Assembly: GCF_003574475.2 (NCBI RefSeq)
Contig: NZ_QLIS02000002.1
Coordinates: forward strand, 186,001 to 250,000
Reading direction: 5' to 3'
DNA length: 64,000 nucleotides
Source of the DNA: Pseudofrancisella aestuarii
GTDB lineage: Bacteria > Pseudomonadota > Gammaproteobacteria > Francisellales > Francisellaceae
Shown: piece by piece, positions 49,490-58,276 of the stretch
Layout of the letters: every line of letters starts with the position of its first letter
Position numbering within the stretch: position 1 is the first letter of the stretch
Notes under the pieces: model-generated
Seen by the model: only the letters and a program-made list of their open reading frames with translations
The model's database searches: none
Told to the model about the DNA's origin: nothing
Made by a program: the position numbers and the translations under genes

Positions 49490-51004
49490 ATGGCAGTTAT
49501 CAAGACAGAAGACTTAATAAATAGTGTTGCTGATGCGCTTCAGTATATTTCTTATTATCATCCGAAAGATTTTGTAGATGCAATGTATGAGGCATACCAA
49601 AGAGAAGAGTCTAAACCAGCGAAAGATGCTATGGCTCAAATTCTTATTAATTCAAGAATGTCAGCTATTGGTAAAAGGCCAATTTGTCAAGATACAGGTA
49701 TGGTTTGCGCTTTTGTTAAGGTTGGGATGGATGCTAAGCTTGATAAAACTGATAGGACTATAACAGAGCTTGTGAATGAGGGTGTAAAAAGAGGGTATGC
49801 AGACGAGCATAATCCTTTAAGAGCATCTATGGTTTTTCCTCCGCATGGGGCAAGAAAAAATACTAAAGACAATACTCCGGCAATTGTACATATTGACCTT
49901 GTGCATGGTGATAAAATTGAGATAGATATTGCTGCAAAAGGTGGTGGATCTGAGTTTAAGTCAAAATTTAAGGTATTGAACCCTAGCGATAGTATAGTTG
50001 ATTGGGTAGAAGAAATGTTACCACAAATGGGCGCTGGTTGGTGTCCTCCTGGTATTATCGGTATTGGTATTGGTGGTACGGCTGAAAAATCAATGCTTTT
50101 AGCAAAAGAGTCTCTTGGTGAAGAGATAAATATGCAAGATATTATAAAAAATGGCCCGCGAAATGAAACAGAACAACTTCGTTTAGATATTTATAACCGA
50201 GTAAATGCTCTAGGTATTGGAGCACAAGGGCTTGGCGGTTTGACAACTGTACTTGATGTGAAAATTAATGAATATCCAACTCATGCGGCGTGTAAACCTG
50301 TGGCACTTATTCCTAACTGTGCTGCTACGCGTCATGTGCATTTTGTACTTGATGGAGCTGGTGCTGTAGATTTACCTGCTCCTAAATTAGAAGACTGGCC
50401 AGTGATTGAACAAGGTCAAAATGATGATGTTAAGAAAATAAATCTTGATACGGTAACTAAAGAAGAAGTTCAAGCTTTAAGATCAGGAGATAATATTCTT
50501 CTAAGTGGTAAGATTTTAACAGGCCGTGACGCAGCCCATAAGCGCTTAAAAGATATGTATGATGCGGGTGAGAAATTCCCGGTAGATCTGAAAAATAAGT
50601 TTATTTATTATGTTGGTCCAGTTGATCCTGTGGGTAGTGAGGTTGTAGGTCCAGCGGGTCCGACTACTGCGACTCGTATGGATAAGTTCACACCATTTAT
50701 GTTAGAGAATGTTGGCATAATGGGAATGATTGGTAAATCTGAGCGCGGTCAGGCTACTATCGACTCTATTAAGAAAAATAAAGCAGTATACTTTATGGGT
50801 GTTGGTGGTGCTGCATATCTTATATCTAAGTCTATCAAAAAAGCTAAAGTGGTTGCTTTTGAAGATCTTGGTATGGAAGCAATTTATGAGTTTGAGGTTG
50901 AGGATATGCCAGTAACTGTTGCTGTTGATTCTTTAGGAGTATCAGCCCATCAACAAGGTCCTAAAGAATGGAAAGCTAAAATAGCTGAAATAAAAAAGGT
51001 GTAA
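49490..51004 (+). CDS. Class I fumarate hydratase (Fe-S)
   Basis: A 504-residue class I fumarase, the 4Fe-4S enzyme that interconverts fumarate and malate in the TCA cycle. Both the alpha part (SAIGKRPICQDTGMVCAFVKV) and the beta part (LLSGKILTGRDAAHKRL, GPTTATRMDKFTP) are fused, as in E. coli FumA/FumB. Cysteine candidates for the cluster include those in RPICQDTG, GWCPPG and IPNCAATRH. AAAGGGA precedes the ATG. Flanked by two tiny membrane proteins. Confidence 0.95.
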   Translation: MAVIKTEDLINSVADALQYISYYHPKDFVDAMYEAYQREESKPAKDAMAQILINSRMSAIGKRPICQDTGMVCAFVKVGMDAKLDKTDRTITELVNEGVKRGYADEHNPLRASMVFPPHGARKNTKDNTPAIVHIDLVHGDKIEIDIAAKGGGSEFKSKFKVLNPSDSIVDWVEEMLPQMGAGWCPPGIIGIGIGGTAEKSMLLAKESLGEEINMQDIIKNGPRNETEQLRLDIYNRVNALGIGAQGLGGLTTVLDVKINEYPTHAACKPVALIPNCAATRHVHFVLDGAGAVDLPAPKLEDWPVIEQGQNDDVKKINLDTVTKEEVQALRSGDNILLSGKILTGRDAAHKRLKDMYDAGEKFPVDLKNKFIYYVGPVDPVGSEVVGPAGPTTATRMDKFTPFMLENVGIMGMIGKSERGQATIDSIKKNKAVYFMGVGGAAYLISKSIKKAKVVAFEDLGMEAIYEFEVEDMPVTVAVDSLGVSAHQQGPKEWKAKIAEIKKV

Positions 51005-51007
51005 TTT

Positions 51008-51172
51008 ATGCAAGAATTAGTTTTTTCTTTTATGCAGATATTTTTTGTGGTTTTAGCAGTATCTGTGGTTGCCATAGTTTCTGTAGTGGTAATGAAAAAT
51101 ATGAAACAAAAAAATAATATGAATGAGTCTTCTAAAAACTCATCTGAAAATAAAATGTCATCTAAAGAATAG
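51008..51172 (+). CDS. Single-span small membrane protein, 54 residues
   Basis: A 54-residue frame three bases after the fumarase stop. It begins MQELVFSFMQIFFVVLAVSV, with one hydrophobic segment (residues 5-28), then a basic stretch and an S/N/K-rich cytoplasmic tail. No family is recognised. Close coupling to the fumarase gene suggests co-transcription. It is short enough that chance cannot be fully excluded. Confidence 0.5.
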   Translation: MQELVFSFMQIFFVVLAVSVVAIVSVVVMKNMKQKNNMNESSKNSSENKMSSKE

Positions 51173-51189
51173 ATTTAATATTTTATAGT

Positions 51190-51579
51190 TTAAATAGTAA
51201 TCTCAATCTGATTATTTTCTGGATCTAATACACAGCTTTCAAAATATCCGTCTCCAGTAGTTCTAGGGTGGCTCATTATAGAGTAACCATCTTTTTCTAA
51301 AAGTTGTGTTAGCTCATTTACGTTATTTTTACTTCCTGTAGATATTGCTAGATGAATAAAGCCAAATCTTTCTTTTAAACTGTCAAATTCTAAATTATTT
51401 AATTTGTTTGAGTGCATGATTTCAAGACGAGCTCCGGAGTGAAAAGAGATAAAATAAGATGAAAAACCTTTAGTATGATTAATATATTTATCATTTGCTT
51501 TTCCATTAAAATATTTGCAGTAAAAGTTTTTCATGGTTTCTAAGTTTTTAACCCAAATAGCAATGTGTTCTATTTTCAT
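51190..51579 (-). CDS. VOC-fold (glyoxalase/bleomycin-resistance) protein
   Basis: A 129-residue protein from the ATG at 51579, preceded by AAAGGA; an upstream TTG in frame is rejected. It starts MKIEHIAIWVKNLETMKNFY, typical of the vicinal-oxygen-chelate fold, and ends SCVLDPENNQIEITI, which carries the glutamate metal ligand. His5 and Glu in RLEIMH are other candidate ligands. Members include glyoxalase I and drug-binding proteins; the exact substrate is unknown. It is divergent from the NUDIX gene. Confidence 0.82.
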   Translation of the reverse strand: MKIEHIAIWVKNLETMKNFYCKYFNGKANDKYINHTKGFSSYFISFHSGARLEIMHSNKLNNLEFDSLKERFGFIHLAISTGSKNNVNELTQLLEKDGYSIMSHPRTTGDGYFESCVLDPENNQIEITI

Positions 51580-51675
51580 TGTTTTAATTCCTTTCAAGAT
51601 GTTGTTACAACTCTATACTTTATATTGCTAAACTTTATAATATATTTAGTCATCTTATTTGTAAGAGTAATTATA

Positions 51676-52281
51676 ATGCATAAAGATAAAATATTTGAGT
51701 TTATAAAAAAAGTTCAGGCGATTTCTCACACGGGTGTGACATATTCTCAGTGCCCATATGCTTTAGATAATTACCATGAGTTGTTAGAGTTGAGCAGTAA
51801 GATGTTGCATGAATATATTAAGTCAGAAGTTCAGCCATATGATATATATAAAGACACATATTACCCAACTCCTCAGCCAGGTGTGAGGGTGCTTATAATA
51901 AAAGATAATAAGATCTTAATGGCTGAAGATATAGACACTCCGAATGAGTGGACTCTTCCTGGGGGATGGTGCGATATAGATACATCACCTGTTGAAGCAT
52001 CTATAAAAGAAGTAAAAGAAGAAACTGGATTTGATATAAGGGTAACTAAGTTACTAGCATTGATGGATCGAAACAAATATACACAAAGTGAAATCTATAA
52101 TGTTTATAGTATTGTTTTTCTTGCGGAAATAATTGGTGGAGAAAATGATCCTAATTTTGAAGTGAATAAGGTAGATTTTTTTGATTTAGATAGTTTACCA
52201 AAGCTTTCCCATAAATTAACAAAATCAGAATTAGATATTATTCTACAAGCGTATAAAGCAGATCAAGTATATTTTGAATGA
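51676..52281 (+). CDS. NUDIX hydrolase with N-terminal helical domain
   Basis: A 201-residue protein from the ATG at 51676; an upstream in-frame extension crosses the divergent neighbour and is rejected. An N-terminal helical region (residues 1-65) resembles the Nudix_N domain. The NUDIX box is GGWCDIDTSPVEASIKEVKEE, with TG following. The R of the canonical REUXEE is K here, and the usual upstream E is replaced by T. Such enzymes cleave nucleotide sugars such as ADP-ribose or oxidised nucleotides. Substrate unknown. Confidence 0.85.
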   Translation: MHKDKIFEFIKKVQAISHTGVTYSQCPYALDNYHELLELSSKMLHEYIKSEVQPYDIYKDTYYPTPQPGVRVLIIKDNKILMAEDIDTPNEWTLPGGWCDIDTSPVEASIKEVKEETGFDIRVTKLLALMDRNKYTQSEIYNVYSIVFLAEIIGGENDPNFEVNKVDFFDLDSLPKLSHKLTKSELDIILQAYKADQVYFE

Positions 52282-52359
52282 TTAGAAACTCTCTACGGTT
52301 TACATTCTTTTCCTAGATAGATAAGATTAAGGGCTTAAGTTTATAAACAAGTATTTATT

Positions 52360-52992
52360 ATGATTATATTAGGTGTGCAAATCACGATAGTATTGAAATT
52401 TTTAGTAACGTTACTGGCTATAATTAATCCATTTTCTTGCGCAGGTATATATTTAGATACTGTGAAAAAATCTGATAATAAAGAAAGAGCAAAGATTGTT
52501 ATTAGTATGGTATTTGCTGTTTTTATTGTTCTCTCTATAATGGTATGGTTAGGAAGTCCAATACTTAATGCATTTGGGATTAATGAAAGTGCATTTAGAG
52601 CTGGTGGTGGAATAATAGTCTTATTTTTTGGTTTAAGGATTATTGGCGTCATTTCATCTGATAATAGTTCTGAGAATGATAAGAAAACTGCTAAGGAGTT
52701 GGCTATAGTCCCACTGGCAATTCCCTTAATTGCTGGACCAGGGACAATAGCTACTGTTATATCAGAATCTCATAAGTATTTTTTATCCTCTGAAGCAAAG
52801 TTAGTAGCGACTTTCTGTATATTTGTGCTGGTATTCATATTGTGGATGTTCTTTACATTTTTACCTAAAATATCTTCTTTCTTAGGAGAAAATCTTATGG
52901 ATGTGCTTTCTAAGGTTATGGGACTTGTGTTGGTAGCTATTGCTACAGAAATGGTTTTTGATGGTATTAAAGGTTTCTTTTTTAGTTCATAA
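52360..52992 (+). CDS. MarC-family integral membrane protein
   Basis: A 210-residue protein with about six membrane segments. The MarC/UPF0056 patterns are present: LAIINPFSCAGIYLD, NAFGINESAFRAGGGIIVLFFGLRI and VPLAIPLIAGPGTIATVI. The function of the family is not settled, and its early link to drug resistance was not upheld in E. coli. It starts 78 bases after the NUDIX gene and is followed 14 bases later by an ArsC-like gene. Confidence 0.9.
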   Translation: MIILGVQITIVLKFLVTLLAIINPFSCAGIYLDTVKKSDNKERAKIVISMVFAVFIVLSIMVWLGSPILNAFGINESAFRAGGGIIVLFFGLRIIGVISSDNSSENDKKTAKELAIVPLAIPLIAGPGTIATVISESHKYFLSSEAKLVATFCIFVLVFILWMFFTFLPKISSFLGENLMDVLSKVMGLVLVAIATEMVFDGIKGFFFSS

Positions 52993-53006
52993 ATAGGAGA
53001 GGTAAA

Positions 53007-53360
53007 ATGATAAAAGTATTTGGAATTAATAATTGTACAAGTGTAAGAAATGCCCTTAAATTTTTTGAAGGAAAAGGTAAGAAGGTGGATTATATAAACC
53101 TAAGAGAAAATAGGCCGACTTGGCAAGAAATGAAAGAGATCAAGGATAAAGCTGGTTTTGAAACTATAGATTTATTTAATTCTAACGGTAAACTTTTTAT
53201 GGAAATGGGATTAAAAGAAAAGTTTGCTAACCTATCTGAAGAAGAAGCTTTAAAGCTGTTAGTTACTGACGCTTTATTGTTCAAAAGACCATTAGTCGTA
53301 GATGGTAATTACGTTAGAACTGGTTGGAATAAAAAAGAATATGAAGCTCGTTGGAGCTAA
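53007..53360 (+). CDS. ArsC/Spx-family protein, YffB-like
   Basis: A 117-residue thioredoxin-fold protein starting MIKVFGINNCTSVRNALKFF. The single cysteine of CxxxR is Cys10 with Arg14. The ending RPLVVDGNYVRTGWNKKEYEARW is typical of YffB-type ArsC-like proteins. In E. coli such proteins are glutathione-linked reductases of unclear substrate, distinct from true arsenate reductase. GGAGAGG precedes the ATG. Confidence 0.88.
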   Translation: MIKVFGINNCTSVRNALKFFEGKGKKVDYINLRENRPTWQEMKEIKDKAGFETIDLFNSNGKLFMEMGLKEKFANLSEEEALKLLVTDALLFKRPLVVDGNYVRTGWNKKEYEARWS

Positions 53361-53368
53361 GAATAGAA

Positions 53369-53704
53369 TTAAGCGTTTACTTCAGCTTTAGCTTTAGCTA
53401 TTTCTGAATCTAGGCTAGCTGCTTTTGAAAGGTTTTGTTCAGCTTTAGCATTTAATACTTTTGCTTGATCTTTTTCATATTGAGATTTAGAGCTATCCGC
53501 CGCAGCTTCCTTATCAAGATTTCCAGAATCAACGCTAAGATTATCTGCCTGTAACTTTTGATCTTTTGCTTTCTGATTAAGATCATTTTGTTGTTGTTGT
53601 AGGTTTGCTAGTTCTTGTTCTTTTTTGCTTGGGCTACAAGAAGCTAATAATAATGTGCATGATCCTGCTACTAATAAAGTTATTAATGTTTTTTTGAAAG
53701 TCAT
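53369..53704 (-). CDS. Coiled-coil lipoprotein, 111 residues
   Basis: A lipoprotein with lipobox LASC (Cys23). After a SPSKKEQELANLQQQQNDL start, the rest is a polar, alanine-rich coiled coil (about residues 27-108) with heptad-like spacing. It resembles Lpp-type or other small envelope lipoproteins, but ends KAKAEVNA without the terminal lysine needed for peptidoglycan linkage in Lpp. It meets the ArsC-like gene tail-to-tail with eight bases between. A single gene by layout. Confidence 0.75.
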   Translation of the reverse strand: MTFKKTLITLLVAGSCTLLLASCSPSKKEQELANLQQQQNDLNQKAKDQKLQADNLSVDSGNLDKEAAADSSKSQYEKDQAKVLNAKAEQNLSKAASLDSEIAKAKAEVNA

Positions 53705-53841
53705 TTCAATTCTCCTTATTTATATACTTTAATACATAGCTTGAAATATAAATATTTACTTTGCTATATGATCATTATGATGAAGAAAAACTTATTAGTA
53801 AATATTTAATGAAAGAAATTGGGTTGGTTAATGACATGTGG

Positions 53842-55152
53842 CTAAAATAAGTTAACAGCATGCAAGAACATTATTAAGCAGAAGAAAGTTATTATATTAG
53901 CAGTTAGATTTAGCTCTTTTCTATTACAAAATAATGAGATTATGAACCATATCAGGATTCCGCAAGCAATACCATTGGAGATTGATGATGATAATGTCAT
54001 TAATAAAATTGTAAAAAAAGCAGGAGTAGCTTGAATAAAATCTTTCCATTCTATATTTACTATTTGCTGCATCATTAATATACCTATAAGTACTAATGCT
54101 GGAGATATTACCTCTAGTGGTATTGAGCTAATAAGAGGAGATAAAAATAAAAATGGCAAAAACAAAATTCCTGCAAAAACAGCAGTAAGGCCAGTTTTAC
54201 CTCCTTGAGCGATCCCTACACCAGATTCTACTACAACTGTTGAGGGGCTTGTACCAATAAAGCCTGAAATTGTTGCTCCAGCAGCATCGACGATAAAAGT
54301 TTTTTTGAGTTCTTTATCTGTATGATTGTGAGGTTTTCCCATGCTGCCATATAGGCTAGCTATTGTACCTGTTCCATCAAATAAACTTAAAAAGCAGAAT
54401 GTAAATATTGTAGGTAAGATTGCAAATTTTATTCCATTTATAAAATCAATTTGTCCAATTAAAGAAAAATCTGGCATCGAAACAAAACTATTTGGGATTG
54501 TTATTATTTTTTCTCCAGATATTTGCTGGAGAGGATAGCAAATAATATATCCAATAATTATGACCAGAATTATTGGGGCTGGTATTTTTTTTATAAAAAG
54601 TATAAGCAAGCTAATTAGGCAAATAAGAAATAAACCATGTTTAGTAGTTAGCGTTGCAAAGGATAATATTCCATTGTCAGTATTTATGATGCCACTATTT
54701 AACAATCCTATATATGCAATAAATAAGCCTATGCCAGCACCTAAAGAATTTTTGATAGATTTTGGTAGGTTTATCATGATTCTTGCTCGAATATTTAGTA
54801 ACACTAGTAAGCTAAATATTATTCCTGACCAAAAGGTTGCGCCTAATACCGTTTGCCATGGTAGGTGGTATACATTAACTGCAGTATATGAAAAAAAGAT
54901 ATTCATTCCCATTCCAGGTGCTATCACGAAAGGATTTTTTGTATATAAGCCCATAGCTATACTAGCTATAGCAGATATTAAAATAGTACTTGTTACTAGA
55001 GCATTGCTTGGCATCCCAGTAGCTGAGAGTATTTTTGGGTTAACTATAATGATGTATGAAATAGCTAAAAATGAGGCTAGTCCTGCAAAAAATTCTTTTT
55101 TTATAGAGCTATCGTTGCTTGAAAGTTTAAAGAAACTATCTATAAATTTCAT
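53842..55152 (-). CDS. NCS2-family purine permease, AzgA-like
   Basis: A 436-residue permease with about 12-14 membrane segments. It has the start FFKLSSNDSSIKKEFFAGLASFLAISYI, GMGMNIFFSYT, and DGTGTIASLYG, features of the AzgA/PurP/GhxP branch of NCS2 transporters for adenine, guanine or hypoxanthine. A TATAAT (minus strand, 55186-55191) lies 34 bases upstream of the start, though without a clear -35. Exact purine specificity is not predicted. Confidence 0.88.
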   Translation of the reverse strand: MKFIDSFFKLSSNDSSIKKEFFAGLASFLAISYIIIVNPKILSATGMPSNALVTSTILISAIASIAMGLYTKNPFVIAPGMGMNIFFSYTAVNVYHLPWQTVLGATFWSGIIFSLLVLLNIRARIMINLPKSIKNSLGAGIGLFIAYIGLLNSGIINTDNGILSFATLTTKHGLFLICLISLLILFIKKIPAPIILVIIIGYIICYPLQQISGEKIITIPNSFVSMPDFSLIGQIDFINGIKFAILPTIFTFCFLSLFDGTGTIASLYGSMGKPHNHTDKELKKTFIVDAAGATISGFIGTSPSTVVVESGVGIAQGGKTGLTAVFAGILFLPFLFLSPLISSIPLEVISPALVLIGILMMQQIVNIEWKDFIQATPAFFTILLMTLSSSISNGIACGILIWFIISLFCNRKELNLTANIITFFCLIMFLHAVNLF

Positions 55153-55283
55153 AAAAAATGGCGTTAAGAAGTTTTACTTTAAAATATTATAATTAATGGA
55201 CTTGGTAGTAAAGAAACAAATGAAGTCTAGGCTTATTATTTTTGTTCATGACTTTTGTAAAGCACAAGATTCTATGGAATTAA

Positions 55284-56378
55284 TTACAAAGCTGATACTC
55301 TAACATATCCTCCGGGAACAGACTTTATTAAAGACTCCATTTCAAGGTCAAAAAGTATTTCATTTACTTGTTGAAACTCAAAGCTTGTCGAGTTGATTAT
55401 CTGATCTATGGTGGTTAACTCCATAGAAATTGAATTTAAAATAATAGTTTCACTTTTAGACAAATTGGTAATATTGTCTGATTTATTTGTGTTTTCAATA
55501 TTCTGAGAATCAATATTTAATTCATTTAAAATATCTTCGATACTAGTGACAGATTTGGCACCTTGTTTAATAAGGTTATTGCAACCCGTGCTAGCTTTAC
55601 TAAAAATACTTCCAGGAACAGCAAAAACTTCTTTGTTCTGCTCTAATGCATATTTAGCAGTTATCAACGAACCACTTTTTTCTGTTGCTTCAATTATTAG
55701 CACACCTGTAGATAATCCACTTATTATTCTATTTCTTTGAGGAAAATTATATCTTTGAGGTGTTGTACCAAAAGCAAATTCTGAGACTATTAATCCGGAA
55801 GCAATTATTTGATTTGCTAGATTTTCATTAATGGCTGGATATATTATGTCTATACCCGTTCCAAGTACTGCAATAGTTTTTCCATTATTTTTTAATGTAT
55901 ATTTATGTGCTAGTGTATCTATTCCATATGCTAATCCACTGGTTATTGTGAATCCATGGTTAACTAGTTCTGATACTAACTTTTTAGTACAGTTGTCACC
56001 ATATATGGTATTGTTGCGAGACCCCACAATTGATATTTGTGTTTTTTTAAGCAAATAAGTATCACCTATGCAATATAATATTATTGGTGGAGAATGAGTT
56101 TCTTTTAAATTTTCAGGGTAATCATCGTCAAAAAAGTGGATTATTTTATTAATAGGATTTGTTAACCATTTTTCTACTTTAACTAAATAATTTAAATATG
56201 TTTTCTTTTCTAGAAAGTCTATAGTTTCTTTCCGTAACTTAAGCGTTGATGTAAATTCATTGGGTGTTGTAATGAGTTTCTCTAAGTCTATTTTGTCTAC
56301 AATAGCTTGTTTAAAAATTTTATTTCCAAAATAAGGTGTTATTGAAAGAATAATGCAAGATTGAGTTAACTTCTCCAT
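55284..56378 (-). CDS. dprA: DNA-processing protein DprA (Smf)
   Basis: A 364-residue DprA. The Rossmann-like core has SIVGSRNNTIYGDNC, SGLAYGIDTLAHKYTL, AVLGTGIDIIYP and IIEATEKSGSLITAKYALEQNKEVFAVPGS. A C-terminal winged-helix domain (residues 300-364) follows. DprA loads RecA on incoming single strands in natural transformation. Competence genes are not otherwise visible in the window. The start codon lies four bases after the upstream lipoprotein stop. Confidence 0.93.
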   Translation of the reverse strand: MEKLTQSCIILSITPYFGNKIFKQAIVDKIDLEKLITTPNEFTSTLKLRKETIDFLEKKTYLNYLVKVEKWLTNPINKIIHFFDDDYPENLKETHSPPIILYCIGDTYLLKKTQISIVGSRNNTIYGDNCTKKLVSELVNHGFTITSGLAYGIDTLAHKYTLKNNGKTIAVLGTGIDIIYPAINENLANQIIASGLIVSEFAFGTTPQRYNFPQRNRIISGLSTGVLIIEATEKSGSLITAKYALEQNKEVFAVPGSIFSKASTGCNNLIKQGAKSVTSIEDILNELNIDSQNIENTNKSDNITNLSKSETIILNSISMELTTIDQIINSTSFEFQQVNEILFDLEMESLIKSVPGGYVRVSAL

Positions 56379-56382
56379 AAAC

Positions 56383-57627
56383 TTAGATTCTTGTGGTAGC
56401 CATAGCCTCGCCAGCTATTTCTTGTAATGAGTTTATTATCAATATAATTGAGTAATGATCAGAAAGTCTGTATATAAATCCATATCCAAGATATTTTGGA
56501 GGAATAGGGTATCCATCTGCTCTAGTTTCAGGCATATATAAGAACATTTCAGCACCAGGAACTAAACCATCGGCTTTACCTTTATTAATTATGATGTTGT
56601 TGAAACTGGAAGACAGTGTGGTTGTATTTTGCACGTCTTCCATTACATTAGCAGTAATTTTTTTATTCATTGTGAAACTTTGTTCTGGAAGATCTGGGGT
56701 TATCATTTTGGTAGGTATAGCATAGTCGCCTATTTTAATCTCTTGATTAGTGTTCGTTATAGTTAAAGCAGTAATATTTTTGTAAACATAATCATACTTG
56801 GCTTCACCTAATTTAAATACTTTCATATCATTATTAAATTCAGATATTGGCTGAGGTTTAGATGCGATAGTAAAAATCTGACCATCATCAGAATAAAATG
56901 GTTCATTAACGAAAATAGTAAAATGAGATGTTAAAACCTGTCTTTTTTCTCGACTGTCATATATTTGTGCAACATACTCTGAGCTTTCTTTATCCATTAA
57001 ATAAACATTAGAAAAGAATCTTTTATAATGGTCTATATCGACATGTTTAAAGTGTTTTCTTAGATAATCTAACTGCTGAATTAATTGGCTCTTTATGGTT
57101 ATTTCAACTCTTTGATTGACACTGCGATTTGCTTGAGTATCATTTGTGACAACAGGATCTTGATATCCCATAATTTCAACTTTTATATTATCGGGACTTA
57201 ATCCTTTCTGAACAAGATAGGTTTTTACACTGCTTGCTCTAGCTTGAGATAACTCTAGATTTTGCTTTGTAATTAAATGATCACTATCTTTTAACAGAGC
57301 AGACTCTGTTTTAGAGGCATATCCTTTGATCGTAAAAGGTTGTTCTTTCGTAAGTCTTAAAAATGAATATAACTCATCTAAAGTTTTTTTAGCGTTATCT
57401 CTTAAAGCAAAGCTGTATGATGCAAATTTTATATTTACTTGAATATTTCTTGTTTCCTCATCAATACACATGAAAGAAGAGTCTGAGTCTAAAAGCTTCT
57501 GTGAACAAACCTCAAGTGTTGGAAAACTAAGTTTCTCCTCTTTTTTATCATCAGCACAACTTGTTATAAATAATACTAAGGGAATAAATAGAACAAACTT
57601 TAATTTGGTTATTTTAATGATTCTCAT
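56383..57627 (-). CDS. OmpA-domain lipoprotein with unique C-terminal half
   Basis: A 414-residue lipoprotein, lipobox ITSC (Cys24). The OmpA-like peptidoglycan-binding domain is at about residues 65-190: QVNIKFASYSFALRDNAKKTLDEL, LELSQARASSVKTYL, and NRSVNQRVEI. The next 220 residues are not OmpA. They include INKGKADGLVPGAEMFLY, which resembles LysM-linked proteins often found beside dprA in gammaproteobacteria. So an OmpA domain may take the place of LysM as the wall anchor. It is four bases upstream of dprA, so the two are co-transcribed. Confidence 0.8.
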   Translation of the reverse strand: MRIIKITKLKFVLFIPLVLFITSCADDKKEEKLSFPTLEVCSQKLLDSDSSFMCIDEETRNIQVNIKFASYSFALRDNAKKTLDELYSFLRLTKEQPFTIKGYASKTESALLKDSDHLITKQNLELSQARASSVKTYLVQKGLSPDNIKVEIMGYQDPVVTNDTQANRSVNQRVEITIKSQLIQQLDYLRKHFKHVDIDHYKRFFSNVYLMDKESSEYVAQIYDSREKRQVLTSHFTIFVNEPFYSDDGQIFTIASKPQPISEFNNDMKVFKLGEAKYDYVYKNITALTITNTNQEIKIGDYAIPTKMITPDLPEQSFTMNKKITANVMEDVQNTTTLSSSFNNIIINKGKADGLVPGAEMFLYMPETRADGYPIPPKYLGYGFIYRLSDHYSIILIINSLQEIAGEAMATTRI

Positions 57628-57811
57628 AAAGTAATTCTTTTAAATTTTTAAAAAATTATTTAGTTACATTCTACTATAAAAAAAATAAGGATAAATTGTT
57701 TTGTTATCATAAAAATATTATTTAGATTAGGTTATAGAGCCTTGATTAGGTGACTATGTTTTATAAATATGATATTTTAAGGGCAAAATCTTTATTTTAT
57801 TTTAAGTCGTG

Positions 57812-58276
57812 ATGAGAGTTTCTAAAGATAGTTTTGTTAAAATGCATTTTAAGTTTAGACTAAAAGATGGTTCCATAGCGGAAGATACTGAAAGTTATGG
57901 AAAAGCCTTTGTTTTTCAGATGGGCCAAGGCTGCTTTACTGATAAAGTTGAATCAGAATTGCTAGATAGTAATATTGGCGATAAAAAAAGAATTGTTCTA
58001 ATGCCAGAAGAAGCATTTGGGGAAAAGCATCCAGCAAGTATTTATTCAGTACCTAAAAAAAGATTTCCTCTCGATATGGAATTAGAAGAAGGTTTAATAG
58101 TTTCCTTTAGTCAAAAAGATGGCACGAAGCTTCCAGGTATTATAACAGAACTGGATGAGTATGATGTTACTGTGGATTTTAATCATCCATTATCTGGGCA
58201 AATAATAGTTTTTGAAGCAAAAATTTTAGAGATAGCTAATAAGGAGGAAGATCTAGATGAAAATCTTATTGGCTAA
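57812..58276 (+). CDS. slpA: FKBP-type peptidyl-prolyl isomerase SlpA (FkpB)
   Basis: A 154-residue FKBP/SlyD-like protein from the ATG at 57812; GTG one codon earlier is an alternative. It has FRLKDGSIAEDTESYGKAFVFQMGQGCF and a loop RIVLMPEEAFGEKHPASI. Members fold proline-containing chains; no metal-binding C-terminal tail like SlyD is present. It overlaps ispH by 20 bases. The slpA-ispH pairing is standard in gammaproteobacteria. Confidence 0.93.
   Translation: MRVSKDSFVKMHFKFRLKDGSIAEDTESYGKAFVFQMGQGCFTDKVESELLDSNIGDKKRIVLMPEEAFGEKHPASIYSVPKKRFPLDMELEEGLIVSFSQKDGTKLPGIITELDEYDVTVDFNHPLSGQIIVFEAKILEIANKEEDLDENLIG

Noticed and set aside
51565-51675. N-terminal extension of the NUDIX protein.
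   Set aside because: It is hydrophobic, runs through the divergent promoter gap and overlaps the VOC gene start; the ATG at 51676 gives the normal Nudix_N start.
54560-55192. A 210-residue plus-strand frame opposite the NCS2 permease.
   Set aside because: It is antisense to a strongly recognisable permease and has no family features.
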